Positions 1-9,760 are shown, numbered from the stretch's first letter. The stretch is 64,000 nucleotides of DNA from Kitagawia praeruptora (GCA_037693485.1 CM075346.1:122624001-122688000), one strand, 5' to 3'. Made by a program: numbers and translations. The notes: generated by a model not told the origin, from the sequence alone.

Positions 1-65
1 ACATACACACTATCTGAAATCTTCTGATGATCTCTACGGATCAAAGCTAGAACTTCTGTAGACCA

Positions 66-975
66 TCAGTAGGTATAGACAATTGTGCGTGATGTTTTAT
101 CCTTTCTCAAACTCTTGATTGCATGAGTTTGTAGATTGACACAGCATAACTCGCGATCAGAATTCAAAAATAAAATATCATCATTTCTAAAACACTGCGA
201 CAGGCTTGGTTTCCAAAGGGGAAGCATGTACATCGGTTCTTTACTAATCAGTGGTCCTATAGACTTTCTGCTCCAATTACCGCATCTCTCGTTGAATACA
301 TATACATCAATTGCTTCTGTCAAGGACACTCTGTGATCATAGACAATGACAGCAATGGAATCCATGAAATTCATTAGAAGACTTGCTTTTTTACTTGTAT
401 CAATTGAACATACTTCAGGCAACATCTTAAAAACCTCGTTTCGAACATCAAACGAGATCACAGTCAGACGTAACTCCTCACCGTTAGGTTGCATACTCAA
501 CCAGTAAGGGGAACTACTGAAAGAAGCAACAGGCATTGGATTATAAAGAGGCACAAAACCACGGAAAAGGAAGTTGGAGGGGGTGATCTTCCTCCAACAA
601 CGATGGATGCATGAATAAATCTCACCTACTAATGGTTTTTCTTGAATAAAAAAAACCCATATAATTTTATAATCATTGGCAACTGAATCAAAGCCAAATC
701 CGAAATATTCATCACACTCCAACACGTCTCTACTAGGGAGATCTGGAATGTCGGTCAAGCACTGTTTCGTGGCAGGATTCCATATTGCAATTTCATATCC
801 TTCAGGTTCATCGTGCCAATTATAAAAAGACACCAAACCGTTGACGGAACCAATAATCTCCGTGTAACCTTGGAGTAGAGAGTCATTATCACGGATCGAA
901 CAACTCTTCTTCTTCTTGTCACCATACATAAGAATGAGAGAGTCGTTGTTAGGGTTAAGATCAAGATGAGACTTG
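66..975 (-). pseudogene. F-box protein gene, C-terminal part (split by Copia)
   Basis: F-box proteins are the substrate-binding subunits of SCF ubiquitin ligases. This segment encodes the C-terminal part: a 287-residue stretch from an internal Met at 929 to the stop at 66-68, plus about 15 in-frame codons upstream that reach the insertion point at 975. The text IAIWNPATKQ, the FGFGFDSVANDYKI stretch and the repeated short beta-strand pattern are typical of the F-box-associated (FBA/kelch-like) interaction domain. The F-box itself lies on the other side of the Copia element at 6183-6342. If one copy of the 5-bp target duplication is counted, the two parts join in frame (155 + 910 = 1065 nt, 354 residues plus stop), close to the usual size of plant FBA-type F-box proteins. 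The gene was therefore probably intact just before insertion. A short protein starting at Met 929 is conceivable but would lack the Skp1-binding F-box. The partner and target are unknown. Confidence 0.85.
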
Positions 976-1385
976 TGTTAGAATTTCAAACTCTCCAGAA
1001 GAGAATAAGTCAAATGCGTGTTTTTGGAAATGAAGGTAGGTGAGTAAAATATGGTAGGCTTCATGTGGCAGAATTCAAGTTTGCTTCTGGTTGTTATCTA
1101 TACACGGTTTGACTATAGTAATAAATATATATATAGCATATAGTAAGCAATGACCTCATGCATATTTAGTTAGTCTATAAATAGAACCCAGCTAGCATTT
1201 AGAAATTACACCAAGAAGAAAATACACACAGAAGTGTAAGAGAGCAGAGAGATAGAAAGAGCTGAAGCTCTTGTGTGAGAGAGAAGAAGAAATTGTAATT
1301 TCTTTTTATATATATATACAGTTTGTGTTTGTGTTATACAAAGTTTTTATATATTTGGTGCAAGAGCCCATACACGTTTCCAACA
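976..1385 (+). repeat. Copia-1 5' LTR
   Basis: 410 bp, beginning TGTTAGAATTTC and ending TTTCCAACA (TG...CA termini). It is bounded on the left by the target duplication ACTTG and on the right by the PBS. A core TATA box is at 1175-1184. Against the 3' LTR it lacks a 4-bp AGAA duplication near 1258 and differs at two bases. Confidence 0.95.
1175..1184 (+). promoter_or_regulatory. TATA box of Copia-1 5' LTR
   Basis: CTATAAATAG, a consensus plant TATA box about 210 bp from the LTR end, which places the U3/R border near 1205-1215. The same motif is at 5968-5977 in the 3' LTR. Confidence 0.7.
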
Positions 1386-1387
1386 AG

Positions 1388-1400
1388 TGGCATCAGAGCT
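1388..1400 (+). other. Copia-1 primer binding site
   Basis: TGGCATCAGAGCT, two bases after the 5' LTR. It is a one-base variant of the TGGTATCAGAGC site complementary to initiator Met-tRNA that most plant Copia elements use. Confidence 0.85.
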
Positions 1401-1480
1401 AAGGTTTCGTTCGGGAAATTTCCGGGAAAATTTTTTTTCCGGTCGTCGGAAAACACTGTTCACGCCGTAGAAGACGAAGT

Positions 1481-1618
1481 ACTGTTCATACGACACTGTT
1501 CATACGGTACTGTTCATACGACACTGTTCATACGACACTGTTCATACGGTACTGTTCATACGGTACTGTTCATACGGTACTGTTCATACGGCACTATTCA
1601 TACATACGGTACTGTTCA
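1481..1618 (+). repeat. 14-bp minisatellite in Copia-1 leader
   Basis: Eight perfect-length 14-bp units of the form ACTGTTCATACGRY begin exactly every 14 bases at 1481, 1495, 1509, 1523, 1537, 1551, 1565 and 1579. An 18-bp variant unit (1593-1610) and a partial unit follow. The last two bases of a unit alternate among AC, GT and GC. The array lies in the untranslated leader between PBS and gag ATG, so it would be in the genomic RNA. It is open in one frame by chance, but 14 is not a multiple of 3 and it is not coding. Confidence 0.9.
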
Positions 1619-1651
1619 CTTATACTGTGCAAAGATATTTTTTTTTAAAAA

Positions 1652-4600
1652 ATGGCGAATATGGTGCAACAAAATATTCCAAAGTTGACTGCTACAAATT
1701 ATGGAAACTGGAGTATCCAAATGAAGGTGTTACTCGGTTCGTACGATAATTGGGATATCGTTGAAAGCGGCTATAGCGAGCCTGAAAATGCTACCGCTGA
1801 AGCAGCACTTCCTAATGCCGAGAAGACGGCGTTAAAAGAAATTCGGAAAAAAGACAACAAGGCGTTATACACAATTTTTCAAGGTGTCGACGAATCCACC
1901 TTCGAAAAAATTTCAAATGCAAAGAGAGCAAAAGAGGCGTGGGAGATTTTGCAAAAATCATTCCAAGGTGTGGAAAAAGTGAAAAAGGTGCGGCTCCAAG
2001 TTCTACGTGGCGAGTTTGAGAATTTAAAAATGAAGAGCTCGGAAAATATCAGTGATTATGTTACGCGTTTGAAAACGGTAACAAATGAGATGAAAAGAAA
2101 TGGAGAAAGCCTCGATGATGTTCGGGTGATGGAAAAATTGCTCCGTTCGTTGATTAGAAAATTTGATTATGTTGTTACGTCTATCGAGGAGTCAAAAGAT
2201 CTGTCCACAATTTCAATTGACGAGCTAGTTGGTTCACTTCAAGCGCACGAGCAGCGAATGAATCAATATGATGATGAAAGTCATTTGGAGAAGGCGTTGC
2301 AAAGTAAAGTATCCATCGGTGACAGTTCTAGCAGTAGCAGTTCTGTTCGTGGCAGAGGTGGCTATAGAGGTGGCTACCGAGGAGGACAAGGACGTGGAAG
2401 ACAGACGTTTAGTAGAGGACAAAATTCTCAAGGTTATCAACCATCTGGTCGTGGTCAAAATTTTAGAGGCCGAGGAAGAGGCGGATTCCAACAACGAGGT
2501 GACAAGTCTCAGTTACAATGTTATAATTGCAACAAATATGGTCACTTCAGTTACGAGTGTAGAGCACCAAAGGTGGAAGAACGAAGTCATTTTGCCGCAG
2601 CAAAAGAAGACAAGGATGTGGGTTCCGCTATGTTTCTCACTTACAGAGGAGATGACGAAGGCAAGAAGAATACATGGTATCTTGATTCGGGCGCCAGCAA
2701 CCACATGTGTGGCCACAAGGATTTATTTACGGAGATAGACGACACCATCAGTGGAGAAGTTACTTTTGGTGACTCATCGAAGATTCCAGTCAAAGGAAAA
2801 GGTACTGTTACGATTGTGTCAAAGAAAGGTGATAAAAAGTATATAAATGATGTTTATTATATACCTGCTTTGAAAAGTAATATAATCAGTCTTGGCCAAC
2901 TTGTGGAGAAGGGATACAATATTCAGATGCAGGATAATTCTCTGATCATCAGAAATCAGATTCGAGAATTAATTGCAAACGTGGAGATGTCAAAGAATCG
3001 TCTCTTCACTCTTGATATGCAGACGGGTGTGCAGAAGTGCTTGAAGTCGGTCATTAAAAATGACTCGTGGTTATGGCACTTGAGATTTGGTCATCTGGGA
3101 TTTTCTGGATTAAAACTATTGTCAAAAACAAAGATGGTGGACGGTTTGCCAGAAATCAACGAACCAGAAAATTTGTGTGAAGCATGTGTCAAAGGAAAGC
3201 AACATCGACAAAGCTTTCCAGTTGGAAAATCATGGCGAGCTAGATGGCCATTGGAGATTGTTCATACGGATATAGCTGGTCCATTTGATATTCCATCATT
3301 TGGAGGTAACAGGTATTACCTAACATTTATTGATGATTTTAGCAGGAAAAGTTGGGTGTACATTCTGAAAGAAAAGTCGGAGGCTCTTGATAAATTCAAG
3401 GAGTTCAAAGCATTGGCAGAAAAGCAAAGTGGTCAATATTTGAAGGTACTCAGGTCAGACAGAGGAGGCGAGTATAATTCAAATCTGTTTAGAAGCTTCT
3501 GCAGAGCACATGGAATCAATCATCAGTTGACAACCGCATATACTCCACAACAGAATGGCGTTGCAGAGAGGAAGAATCGCACCATTCTAGACATGGCAAG
3601 AAGTATGGTGAAGGCAAAGCACATGCCAAGAACTTTCTGGGCTGAAGCCGTTCAATGTGCAGTTTATTTGTTGAATCGTTGTCCAACAAAAAGTGTCAGG
3701 AACAAAACTCCAAATGAAGCATGGAGTGGAAGCAAACCATCAGTGGGACATCTCAGAATTTTTGGGTGCATTGCATATGCACATGTTCCTGATCAGAAAA
3801 GAAAGAAGCTGGATGATAAAGGAGAAAAGTGCATTTTTTCCGGATATGACAAAAGGAGCAAGGCGTACAGACTCTATAATCCCCTCACGAAGAAATTAAT
3901 CATTTCTCGAGATGTTGAGTTCGATGAATCTGATTACTGGAGATGGAGCGAGGAAGAAAGAAAAGTTTCAGGCTTGTTCTTTAATGATGATGATGATGAT
4001 GGCGATGACTCAAACATAGAAGATGGTGGAGAGGATGATCCAACTCCTCCACAAAGTCCAAATCAACAAACTCCTGCCTCGACACCATCGAGTTCAGGAA
4101 GCAGCAATAACAGCAATAGTTCAGGGGGAGCACCGAGAAAAATGCGGAGTCTGAATGATATTTATGATGCAACAAGTCCAGTACAAACAACCTTTGATTA
4201 TTCTTTATTCTGTTTAATGGCTGAATGTGATCCAGTTACATTTGAGGAAGCTTCTGAAGAAAGCAAATGGAACAAGGCCATGGATGAAGAAATTGGTGCT
4301 ATTAAGAAGAATGATACTTGGGAGCTCACAGACCTTCCAGAAGGACACAAAGCTATAGGTGTCAAATGGGTCTACAAGACAAAGACAAATCAGGATGGCG
4401 AAGTGGAAAAATACAAGGCGAGGCTAGTTGCTAAAGGTTATAAGCAAAGATACGGAATTGACTATGATGAGGTGTTTGCTCCAGTTGCACGAGTTGATAC
4501 CATCAGATTACTTACAGCTATTGCAGCTCAGAATCAATGGAAGATTTATCAGATGGATGTGAAGTCAGCATTCCTGAATGGATATCTCGAAGAAGAGGTC

Positions 4601-5761
4601 TATATTGAGCAGCCTCCTGGATATGTTCAGAAAGGCAAGGAAGATAAAGTCTACCGGCTAAAGAAAGCACTGTACGGGTTGAAACAAGCCCCGAGAGCAT
4701 GGAACACAAGGGTTGATGAATACTTTCAAAAGAATGGTTTTGTGAAGAGTCCATACGAGCATGCACTCTACACCAAAACAAATTCAGGGGGAGATATTAT
4801 GATTGTGTGCTTATACGTGGACGACATGATCTTTACCGGAAACAACCCTGGTATGTTTGATGATTTTAAGAAAGTGATGACTAACGAATTTGAGATGACA
4901 GATATTGGTCAAATGTCGTACTTTCTTGGAGTCGAAGTCAAGCAAAGCAAAGATGGAATTTTTATGTCGCAGAAAAAATACGCGGAGCAGATTTTAAAGA
5001 AATTCAGAATGGAAGAATGCAAGCCGGTGAGCACGCCAGCAGAGGGAAGCATAAAATTGAGAATTGGTTCAACAAGGGAGTCGGTAAATCCGACATTGTT
5101 CAAAAGTTTGGTTGGAAGTCTGAGGTACCTAACTTTCACTCGTCCCGATATTATGTTTGCAGTTGGACTTGTTAGTAGGTATATGGAGAAGCCGAAGCAA
5201 GATCACTTCATGGCAGCTAAAAGAATTTTGAGATACATTAAAGGTACTCTTGATCATGGTCTGTTTTACACTCATTCTCAAAATTCAAAATTAGTTGGCT
5301 ACTCAGACAGCGATTATGGTGGAGATTTGGATGACGGGAAAAGCACTTCAGGATATGCTTTTCATATCGGTTCAGCGATATTTTCATGGTCATCAAAGAA
5401 GCAACAGACAGTGGCTCTGTCAACATGTGAGGCGGAGTATATGGCAGCAGCAGCATGCGCATGTCAAGCTATGTGGCTAGGCTACATATTGTGCGAGTTA
5501 AATCTCGCAAAGGAGGATCCGGTTACTATATACGTGGATAACAAATCTGCTATCTCACTTGCAAAGAATCCAGTGTCACATAGTCGAAGCAAGCACATCA
5601 ACATCAAATATCATTTCATACGAGAACAGGTGAACGACAAAGTTGTGGAGCTGGTGCATTGTAAGACCGAAGACAACTTAGCAGATATTTTTACGAAGCC
5701 ATTGAAGCCGGATACATTTCAAAGAATGAAGGATAAGCTCGGAATGAAAAGTCGAGTTTGA
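1652..5761 (+). CDS. Copia-1 Gag-Pol polyprotein (intact)
   Basis: A 1369-residue polyprotein that builds the particle, integrates and reverse-transcribes the element. In order: Gag (residues about 1-240) with an RGG-rich basic tail; a CCHC zinc knuckle (CYNCNKYGHFSYEC, 290-303); aspartic protease with DSG at 345-347; an HHCC integrase zinc finger (H476, C509, C512); the integrase core D540, D603, E639, giving the expected D-D-35-E spacing; reverse transcriptase with YVDD at 1055-1058; RNase H with a catalytic Asp near 1219 and the CEAEYMA block. An acidic/serine linker (about 770-840) separates integrase and RT. The start ATG at 1652 sits in an A-rich context and is the first ATG with Gag homology. 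No stop, frameshift or lost catalytic residue was seen, so the product looks functional. Confidence 0.95.
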   Translation: MANMVQQNIPKLTATNYGNWSIQMKVLLGSYDNWDIVESGYSEPENATAEAALPNAEKTALKEIRKKDNKALYTIFQGVDESTFEKISNAKRAKEAWEILQKSFQGVEKVKKVRLQVLRGEFENLKMKSSENISDYVTRLKTVTNEMKRNGESLDDVRVMEKLLRSLIRKFDYVVTSIEESKDLSTISIDELVGSLQAHEQRMNQYDDESHLEKALQSKVSIGDSSSSSSSVRGRGGYRGGYRGGQGRGRQTFSRGQNSQGYQPSGRGQNFRGRGRGGFQQRGDKSQLQCYNCNKYGHFSYECRAPKVEERSHFAAAKEDKDVGSAMFLTYRGDDEGKKNTWYLDSGASNHMCGHKDLFTEIDDTISGEVTFGDSSKIPVKGKGTVTIVSKKGDKKYINDVYYIPALKSNIISLGQLVEKGYNIQMQDNSLIIRNQIRELIANVEMSKNRLFTLDMQTGVQKCLKSVIKNDSWLWHLRFGHLGFSGLKLLSKTKMVDGLPEINEPENLCEACVKGKQHRQSFPVGKSWRARWPLEIVHTDIAGPFDIPSFGGNRYYLTFIDDFSRKSWVYILKEKSEALDKFKEFKALAEKQSGQYLKVLRSDRGGEYNSNLFRSFCRAHGINHQLTTAYTPQQNGVAERKNRTILDMARSMVKAKHMPRTFWAEAVQCAVYLLNRCPTKSVRNKTPNEAWSGSKPSVGHLRIFGCIAYAHVPDQKRKKLDDKGEKCIFSGYDKRSKAYRLYNPLTKKLIISRDVEFDESDYWRWSEEERKVSGLFFNDDDDDGDDSNIEDGGEDDPTPPQSPNQQTPASTPSSSGSSNNSNSSGGAPRKMRSLNDIYDATSPVQTTFDYSLFCLMAECDPVTFEEASEESKWNKAMDEEIGAIKKNDTWELTDLPEGHKAIGVKWVYKTKTNQDGEVEKYKARLVAKGYKQRYGIDYDEVFAPVARVDTIRLLTAIAAQNQWKIYQMDVKSAFLNGYLEEEVYIEQPPGYVQKGKEDKVYRLKKALYGLKQAPRAWNTRVDEYFQKNGFVKSPYEHALYTKTNSGGDIMIVCLYVDDMIFTGNNPGMFDDFKKVMTNEFEMTDIGQMSYFLGVEVKQSKDGIFMSQKKYAEQILKKFRMEECKPVSTPAEGSIKLRIGSTRESVNPTLFKSLVGSLRYLTFTRPDIMFAVGLVSRYMEKPKQDHFMAAKRILRYIKGTLDHGLFYTHSQNSKLVGYSDSDYGGDLDDGKSTSGYAFHIGSAIFSWSSKKQQTVALSTCEAEYMAAAACACQAMWLGYILCELNLAKEDPVTIYVDNKSAISLAKNPVSHSRSKHINIKYHFIREQVNDKVVELVHCKTEDNLADIFTKPLKPDTFQRMKDKLGMKSRV

Positions 5762-5768
5762 GGGGGAG

Positions 5769-6182
5769 TGTTAGAATTTCAAACTCTCCAGAAGAGAATA
5801 AGTCAAATGCGTGTTTTTGGAAATGAAGGTAGGTGAGTAAAATATGGTAGGCTTCATGTGGCAGAATTCAAGTTTGCTTCTGGTTGTTATCTATACACGG
5901 TTTGACTATAGTAATAAATATATATATAGCATATAGTAAGCAATGACCTCATACATATTTAGTTAGTCTATAAATAGAACCCAGCTAGCATTTAGAAATT
6001 ACACCAAGAAGAAAATACACACAGAAGTGTAAGAGAGCAGAGAGATAGAAAGAAAGAGCTGAAGCTCTTGTGTGAGAGAGAAGAAGAAATTGTAATTTCT
6101 TTATATATATATATACAGTTTGTGTTTGTGTTATACAAAGTTTTTATATATTTGGTGCAAGAGCCCATACACGTTTCCAACA
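5769..6182 (+). repeat. Copia-1 3' LTR
   Basis: 414 bp, directly after the polypurine tract AGGGGGAG (5761-5768), which overlaps the gag-pol stop. It ends CCAACA followed by target duplication ACTTG at 6183-6187. Its U3 reads toward the F-box start in antisense. Confidence 0.95.
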
Positions 6183-6342
6183 ACTTGATGAAATCAGGGT
6201 TGTTGTTTGAGATAAGCAAATTCCACGATTTACAAACTAATTTAAATATCAAAAGTGATTTTACAGGAAGTCGAGGCAGTATCTCCGACTCAATAATTTC
6301 TGATGGAAGGAAAGGGAGATTGCTGCATCTCTTGAGAGCCAT
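6183..6342 (-). pseudogene. F-box protein gene, N-terminal F-box part
   Basis: This is the start of the gene whose remainder lies at 66-975. The chosen start is the ATG at 6342 (MALKRCSNLPFLP...). The open frame extends 22 codons further upstream, but that stretch is unlike an F-box N-terminus. Residues about 9-50 form a classic F-box: LPSEIIESEILPRLPVKSLL followed by a K-VCKSW motif, which contacts Skp1. Translation then runs into the 3' LTR of the antisense-oriented Copia element and would end there after some 30 foreign residues. Such a transcript could at best give an F-box without a substrate domain. Frame, motif order and the flanking ACTTG duplication all agree that 6342-6183 and 975-66 are one gene. 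Confidence 0.85.
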
Positions 6343-6379
6343 GTTAATGGTAATGACGGAGCATAGAAGAATGAATGGA

Positions 6380-6387
6380 TATATATA
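6380..6387 (-). promoter_or_regulatory. possible TATA box of the F-box gene
   Basis: TATATATA on the minus strand, 38 nt upstream of the F-box ATG at 6342. The leader would be very short, so this is only a candidate. The rest of 6343-6620 is AT-rich with no other signal seen. Confidence 0.3.
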
Positions 6388-6624
6388 GTGGCGTGGAGAA
6401 ATATACACATGCGCGTTGATAAATCCTACCTGCTTTATGTTTAGTCATCCTAATTCCTAATCCGAGGTAAACTCTTAACTCGATATTGCACCACGTACTT
6501 TATGTTGGTATTTTTGTAATTCCAAATTTTGTTCGAAATGGTGATACTTATGGCATACGTGGCATCTATACTCATTATTAATTTAATGTAGAAAACGATG
6601 TTTTAATGTACACACTCTATATTA

Positions 6625-8030
6625 TTATATAAAAGTCGAGACATTAAAAGTTTGGTTGGTCGATATAGTACTATTGATTTTACTCATTTACCCTTATTTA
6701 ATTATAGATAAAATCCATCCTACTAACTAATCAATTTACCATCCTACTAACTAATCAATTTATATCTTTATATTTTATCTAACAAAATTTCTCCTTTACT
6801 AATCAATAAAAGGTAATTTCCTTTATTTATATTTTTTATATTTTATCTAACTAAAATTTCTTCTTTATTGATCAATTTCCTTTTTCAGGTTAAACATATT
6901 ACCTTTTATATTTTTCAATAACTAAGTAATTTTATTTTCAGGTAAAATATATATAATATCTTTTATCTAATAAAAAATATATATTATAATTACTATTAAC
7001 TAATCAATAAACTTTTTCAATCAAAACACGTTAACTTTTCCATTTTCTCTAACTAAAATATCTATTTTCCCGATTATATCACGGACTACCTTTTTCAGCC
7101 AAAACACATTACCTTTTTTTTGTTTTCTCTAACTAAAACCTCTCTTTTTCCAATTATATCACATGCGATTCTATTTAATAAAAATATAATAATAATATAA
7201 TAATGCTAATAATTAACCGATTACCTTTACAGCTAAAACTTATCATCTTTTTTATTTTTTTAATTAAATTTCTTTTCTCTATAAATATCACGAGTAACAT
7301 TAATTTCTCATTTTCTAAAAATATCACGAACAATTTTATTTAGTAAAATAACAATTAAAATATAATTATTATAAACTAATCAATTATCAACACAAGAGTT
7401 TGCACCATCACAAGACCCTAATATTGAGTATGTGGATCGTATTACAAACCAATTTGAAAGAGATGGCAAAAATGATTTTGGTGATGTACAATATGGTCAG
7501 GAGTAGCATGTCACCTTTTTAATTTTTCACGTTATCTTTTCTATTTTATTAAATTAAAATCTTTCCTTTTCCAATTATATCACGAAGAGTTCTATTTAAA
7601 AAAATAAAAAAATAAAATTATAATACTAATAATTGATCAATTATCTTTTCAGCTAAAACGTATTATCTTTTCTAAATTTTCTAACTAAAATCCCCCATTT
7701 TTCTAAAAACATCATGGGCAACATTAATTTCTCCTTTCCTAAAAACATTACGAGCAATTTTATTTAGTAAAATAACATAATTAAATTATAATTACTATAA
7801 ACTAATCAATTATCTTTTTCACCTAAAACATGTTACCTTTTTAATTTTCTCTAACTAAGTCCTCTTTTTTTCGAATTATATCACGGGCATTCTATTTAAT
7901 AAAATAAAATAATAATTTTATAATTACTAATAATTAACAAATTACCCTTTTCAACTAAAACCTATCACCTTTTCTATATTTTATAACTAAAATTCCTCAT
8001 TTTTTAGAAATATCACGAATAACATTTATA
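6625..8030. repeat. AT-rich degenerate repeat block
   Basis: About 1.4 kb of very AT-rich DNA made of diverged copies of one theme: AACTAATCAATTA, then TTTTTCA-CTAAAAC, ACCTTTT, CTCTAACTAAAA, AATTATATCACG, and TTCTATTTAATAAAA. Recognisable copies lie around 7020-7200, 7500-7640, 7650-7860 and 7860-8030. The TATCACG and CTAACTAAAA words recur many times. The left edge near 6625 (TCTATATTATTATATAAAAG) resembles 5' ends of plant Helitrons, but I found no convincing 3' hairpin with CTRR. No coding capacity is seen. Confidence 0.5.
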
Positions 8031-8159
8031 CACTTATGATCATCATTTTATTTAAAAATTTAAATAAATTTTTTAAATAAAATGATGAAATATACAAATT
8101 TAAATAAACGTTTACCAAAATGAAAACTTTTTAACCTTTCCAACTAATTAAAAAATTAA

Positions 8160-8670
8160 ACCTGACAATCGTTTGTGTACTTTCATTTCGTGTACTTGAA
8201 GTTGAAATTCGTATCCACCCAAAATGAATTCGTGTACTTGAATGTAAACCCGTATCCGCCCAAAATGAATTCGTGTACTTTCGTGTATATATTATATAAA
8301 ATTAAAGATAAAATTTAGTTAAAATTTATTAGTAAATGTTATATTCATATGAAATATACATAAAATATTTTACATTCAAATATATAAATTTAAATACAAC
8401 TCTATAAAAACTTGTTGTGTATATTTTTGTGTAAAATATATATTTTTATAAAATTAATATTAATATATACATAAAATCTATAACTAGTAAATTATAAACA
8501 TCTTTATTTCGTATACTTTTGTGTACTCGAAATGAAAACCCATATCTGATACTAAATATTTTGTGTTCGTGTACTTTCGTTTTTTCGATATCAAAAATCA
8601 AAATCCAAAACCGTATTTTTTGTATCATTTCATATCATGTTCACGTATCACGTGTCACGTGTCAAATTAT
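8160..8670. repeat. dispersed CGTGTACTT-type repeats, likely old TE relic
   Basis: Repeated words such as TTCGTGTACTT, CGTATCC-CCCAAAATGAA and TCACGTATCACGTGTC occur at 8170-8300 and again at 8505-8665. This texture is common in degraded plant LTRs. There are no clear ends and no coding capacity, so I cannot name a family. Confidence 0.35.
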
Positions 8671-8786
8671 CCAGCCTATAAAAAAAAAGACTAAAATCAC
8701 ATGCAGTGTATGCAGCAGAAAATAAGCTTGAAAGACCAATTAATGTTGTAATTGAGTAAGAAAGACAAGACGGTCACTGTATGATA

Positions 8787-9037
8787 CTCCCTCCGTCTCA
8801 TAATGTATTTTTCATTTTAACTTTGGATACTATTTATTATAAGCAATTGACTACGCATAATTTATAAAATAAAATATAGTCATGAATGATTTTGTTTGAT
8901 TCGTATTTATGAGTACTTTAATACAGTAAAGTTTTTATGTTTAATATTAATACGAAATTCAAGATATTAATAATTAAAGGTATGCATTGGCAAACGTGTC
9001 CGGAGCAAACATGAAACATATTTAGAGACGAAGGGAA
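8787..9037. mobile_element. Stowaway-like MITE
   Basis: The left end CTCCCTCCGTCTCA (8787-8800) is the classic Stowaway terminal inverted repeat. The right end (9024-9037) is its complement with a few mismatches. Both are flanked by TA (8785-8786 and 9038-9039), the mariner-type target duplication. At 251 bp it is the usual MITE size and has no coding capacity. Confidence 0.85.
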
Positions 9038-9338
9038 TAGAGTGGTTTGTTTGGTTATGATAAGTTACTTATTTTTTATAGCGGTTTGTTTAACTACAGT
9101 GGCAGAGGTTAAGAAAATCTATTACGGCAACTCACATATTAATAACCTAAAAAATAAAAACCAATATACCTCATTTAGTCTTGAGTGGATTGTAAATCAA
9201 TTAGGGTGAAAAACATCATTTTGCCTTACATACAGCTTCCACTTGGTACCTCAAAATTTTATTAATTATTAATTGTAAGCTTGTTTAGTATTAAACATAT
9301 ATCTGTTTAATCTTATACGTAGTTGAAAACTGAGACAA
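9038..9338. other. intergenic, nothing recognised
   Basis: AT-rich sequence with no open frame of note and no repeat structure that I can support. Confidence 0.6.
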
Positions 9339-9584
9339 AATCGTCTGAGGTTGCAAAAGTTGCAACTGAAGTTGCAACCTCAGCTGCAAAATTTGCAACT
9401 GAAAACTGAAAGTTGCAAATCAGAAATCCACCAAATATGAGTGCTCCTGGCGGGGTCTTGCAACCCAAATCCACCAATTATGAGTGTTCCTGGCGGGGCC
9501 TTGCAACCTCATTTTCAACTTCGATGCTACAAATTTCTGATTGCAAGTTCCGGGGTTCAGATGTCATTTTCGACCACTTTTTTG

Positions 9585-9626
<42 letters not shown>

Positions 9627-9760
9627 CAAAAAACTGGTCGAATATGACATCTGAAAACTGGAACTTGCAATCAGAAATCCGTAGCATCTCAGTTGCAAAT
9701 GAGGTTGCAAAAGTTGCAATTGAGGAAGGTAGTATTTTTCGAATATTGAAAACATAAAAT
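9339..9760. repeat. foldback element with (AT)n centre
   Basis: The arms at 9501-9588 and about 9625-9710 are reverse complements (TTGCAACCTCATTT... against ...AAATGAGGTTGCAA) with roughly ten mismatches, joined by an (AT)n core at about 9586-9624. Outside the arms, 9339-9500 carries many GTTGCAA words and a tandem pair of GAGTG-TCCTGGCGGGG-CTTGCAACC units. It has no coding capacity: the frames crossing it are artefacts of the inverted repeat. It may be a foldback-type or MITE-like element, or a proto-miRNA hairpin. Confidence 0.75.

Larger units (their letters stand above)
976..6182 (+). mobile_element. Copia-1: complete, young Ty1/copia LTR retrotransposon
   Basis: A full-length 5.2-kb Copia element. 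It has a 5' LTR (976-1385), a Met-tRNA-type PBS, a leader with a minisatellite, one long gag-pol frame, a purine tract (5761-5768) and a 3' LTR (5769-6182). The 5-bp target duplication ACTTG flanks it perfectly (971-975 and 6183-6187). The LTRs differ by eye at two bases and one 4-bp indel (410 against 414 bp), so insertion was recent. With an uninterrupted polyprotein, TATA box, PBS and PPT it has everything needed to be autonomous. It sits antisense to the F-box gene it disrupts. Domain order PR-INT-RT-RNaseH assigns it to Copia; I do not assign a lineage firmly (Tork-like is plausible). Confidence 0.95.

Noticed and set aside
1323..1688. Plus-strand open frame across the Copia-1 leader
   Set aside because: It is open because it reads the 14-bp minisatellite, overlaps the LTR and PBS, and has no domain.
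9413..9757. Several 60-114-codon frames on both strands around the foldback
   Set aside because: Mirror-image products containing poly-Tyr-Ile from (AT)n, explained by the inverted repeat.
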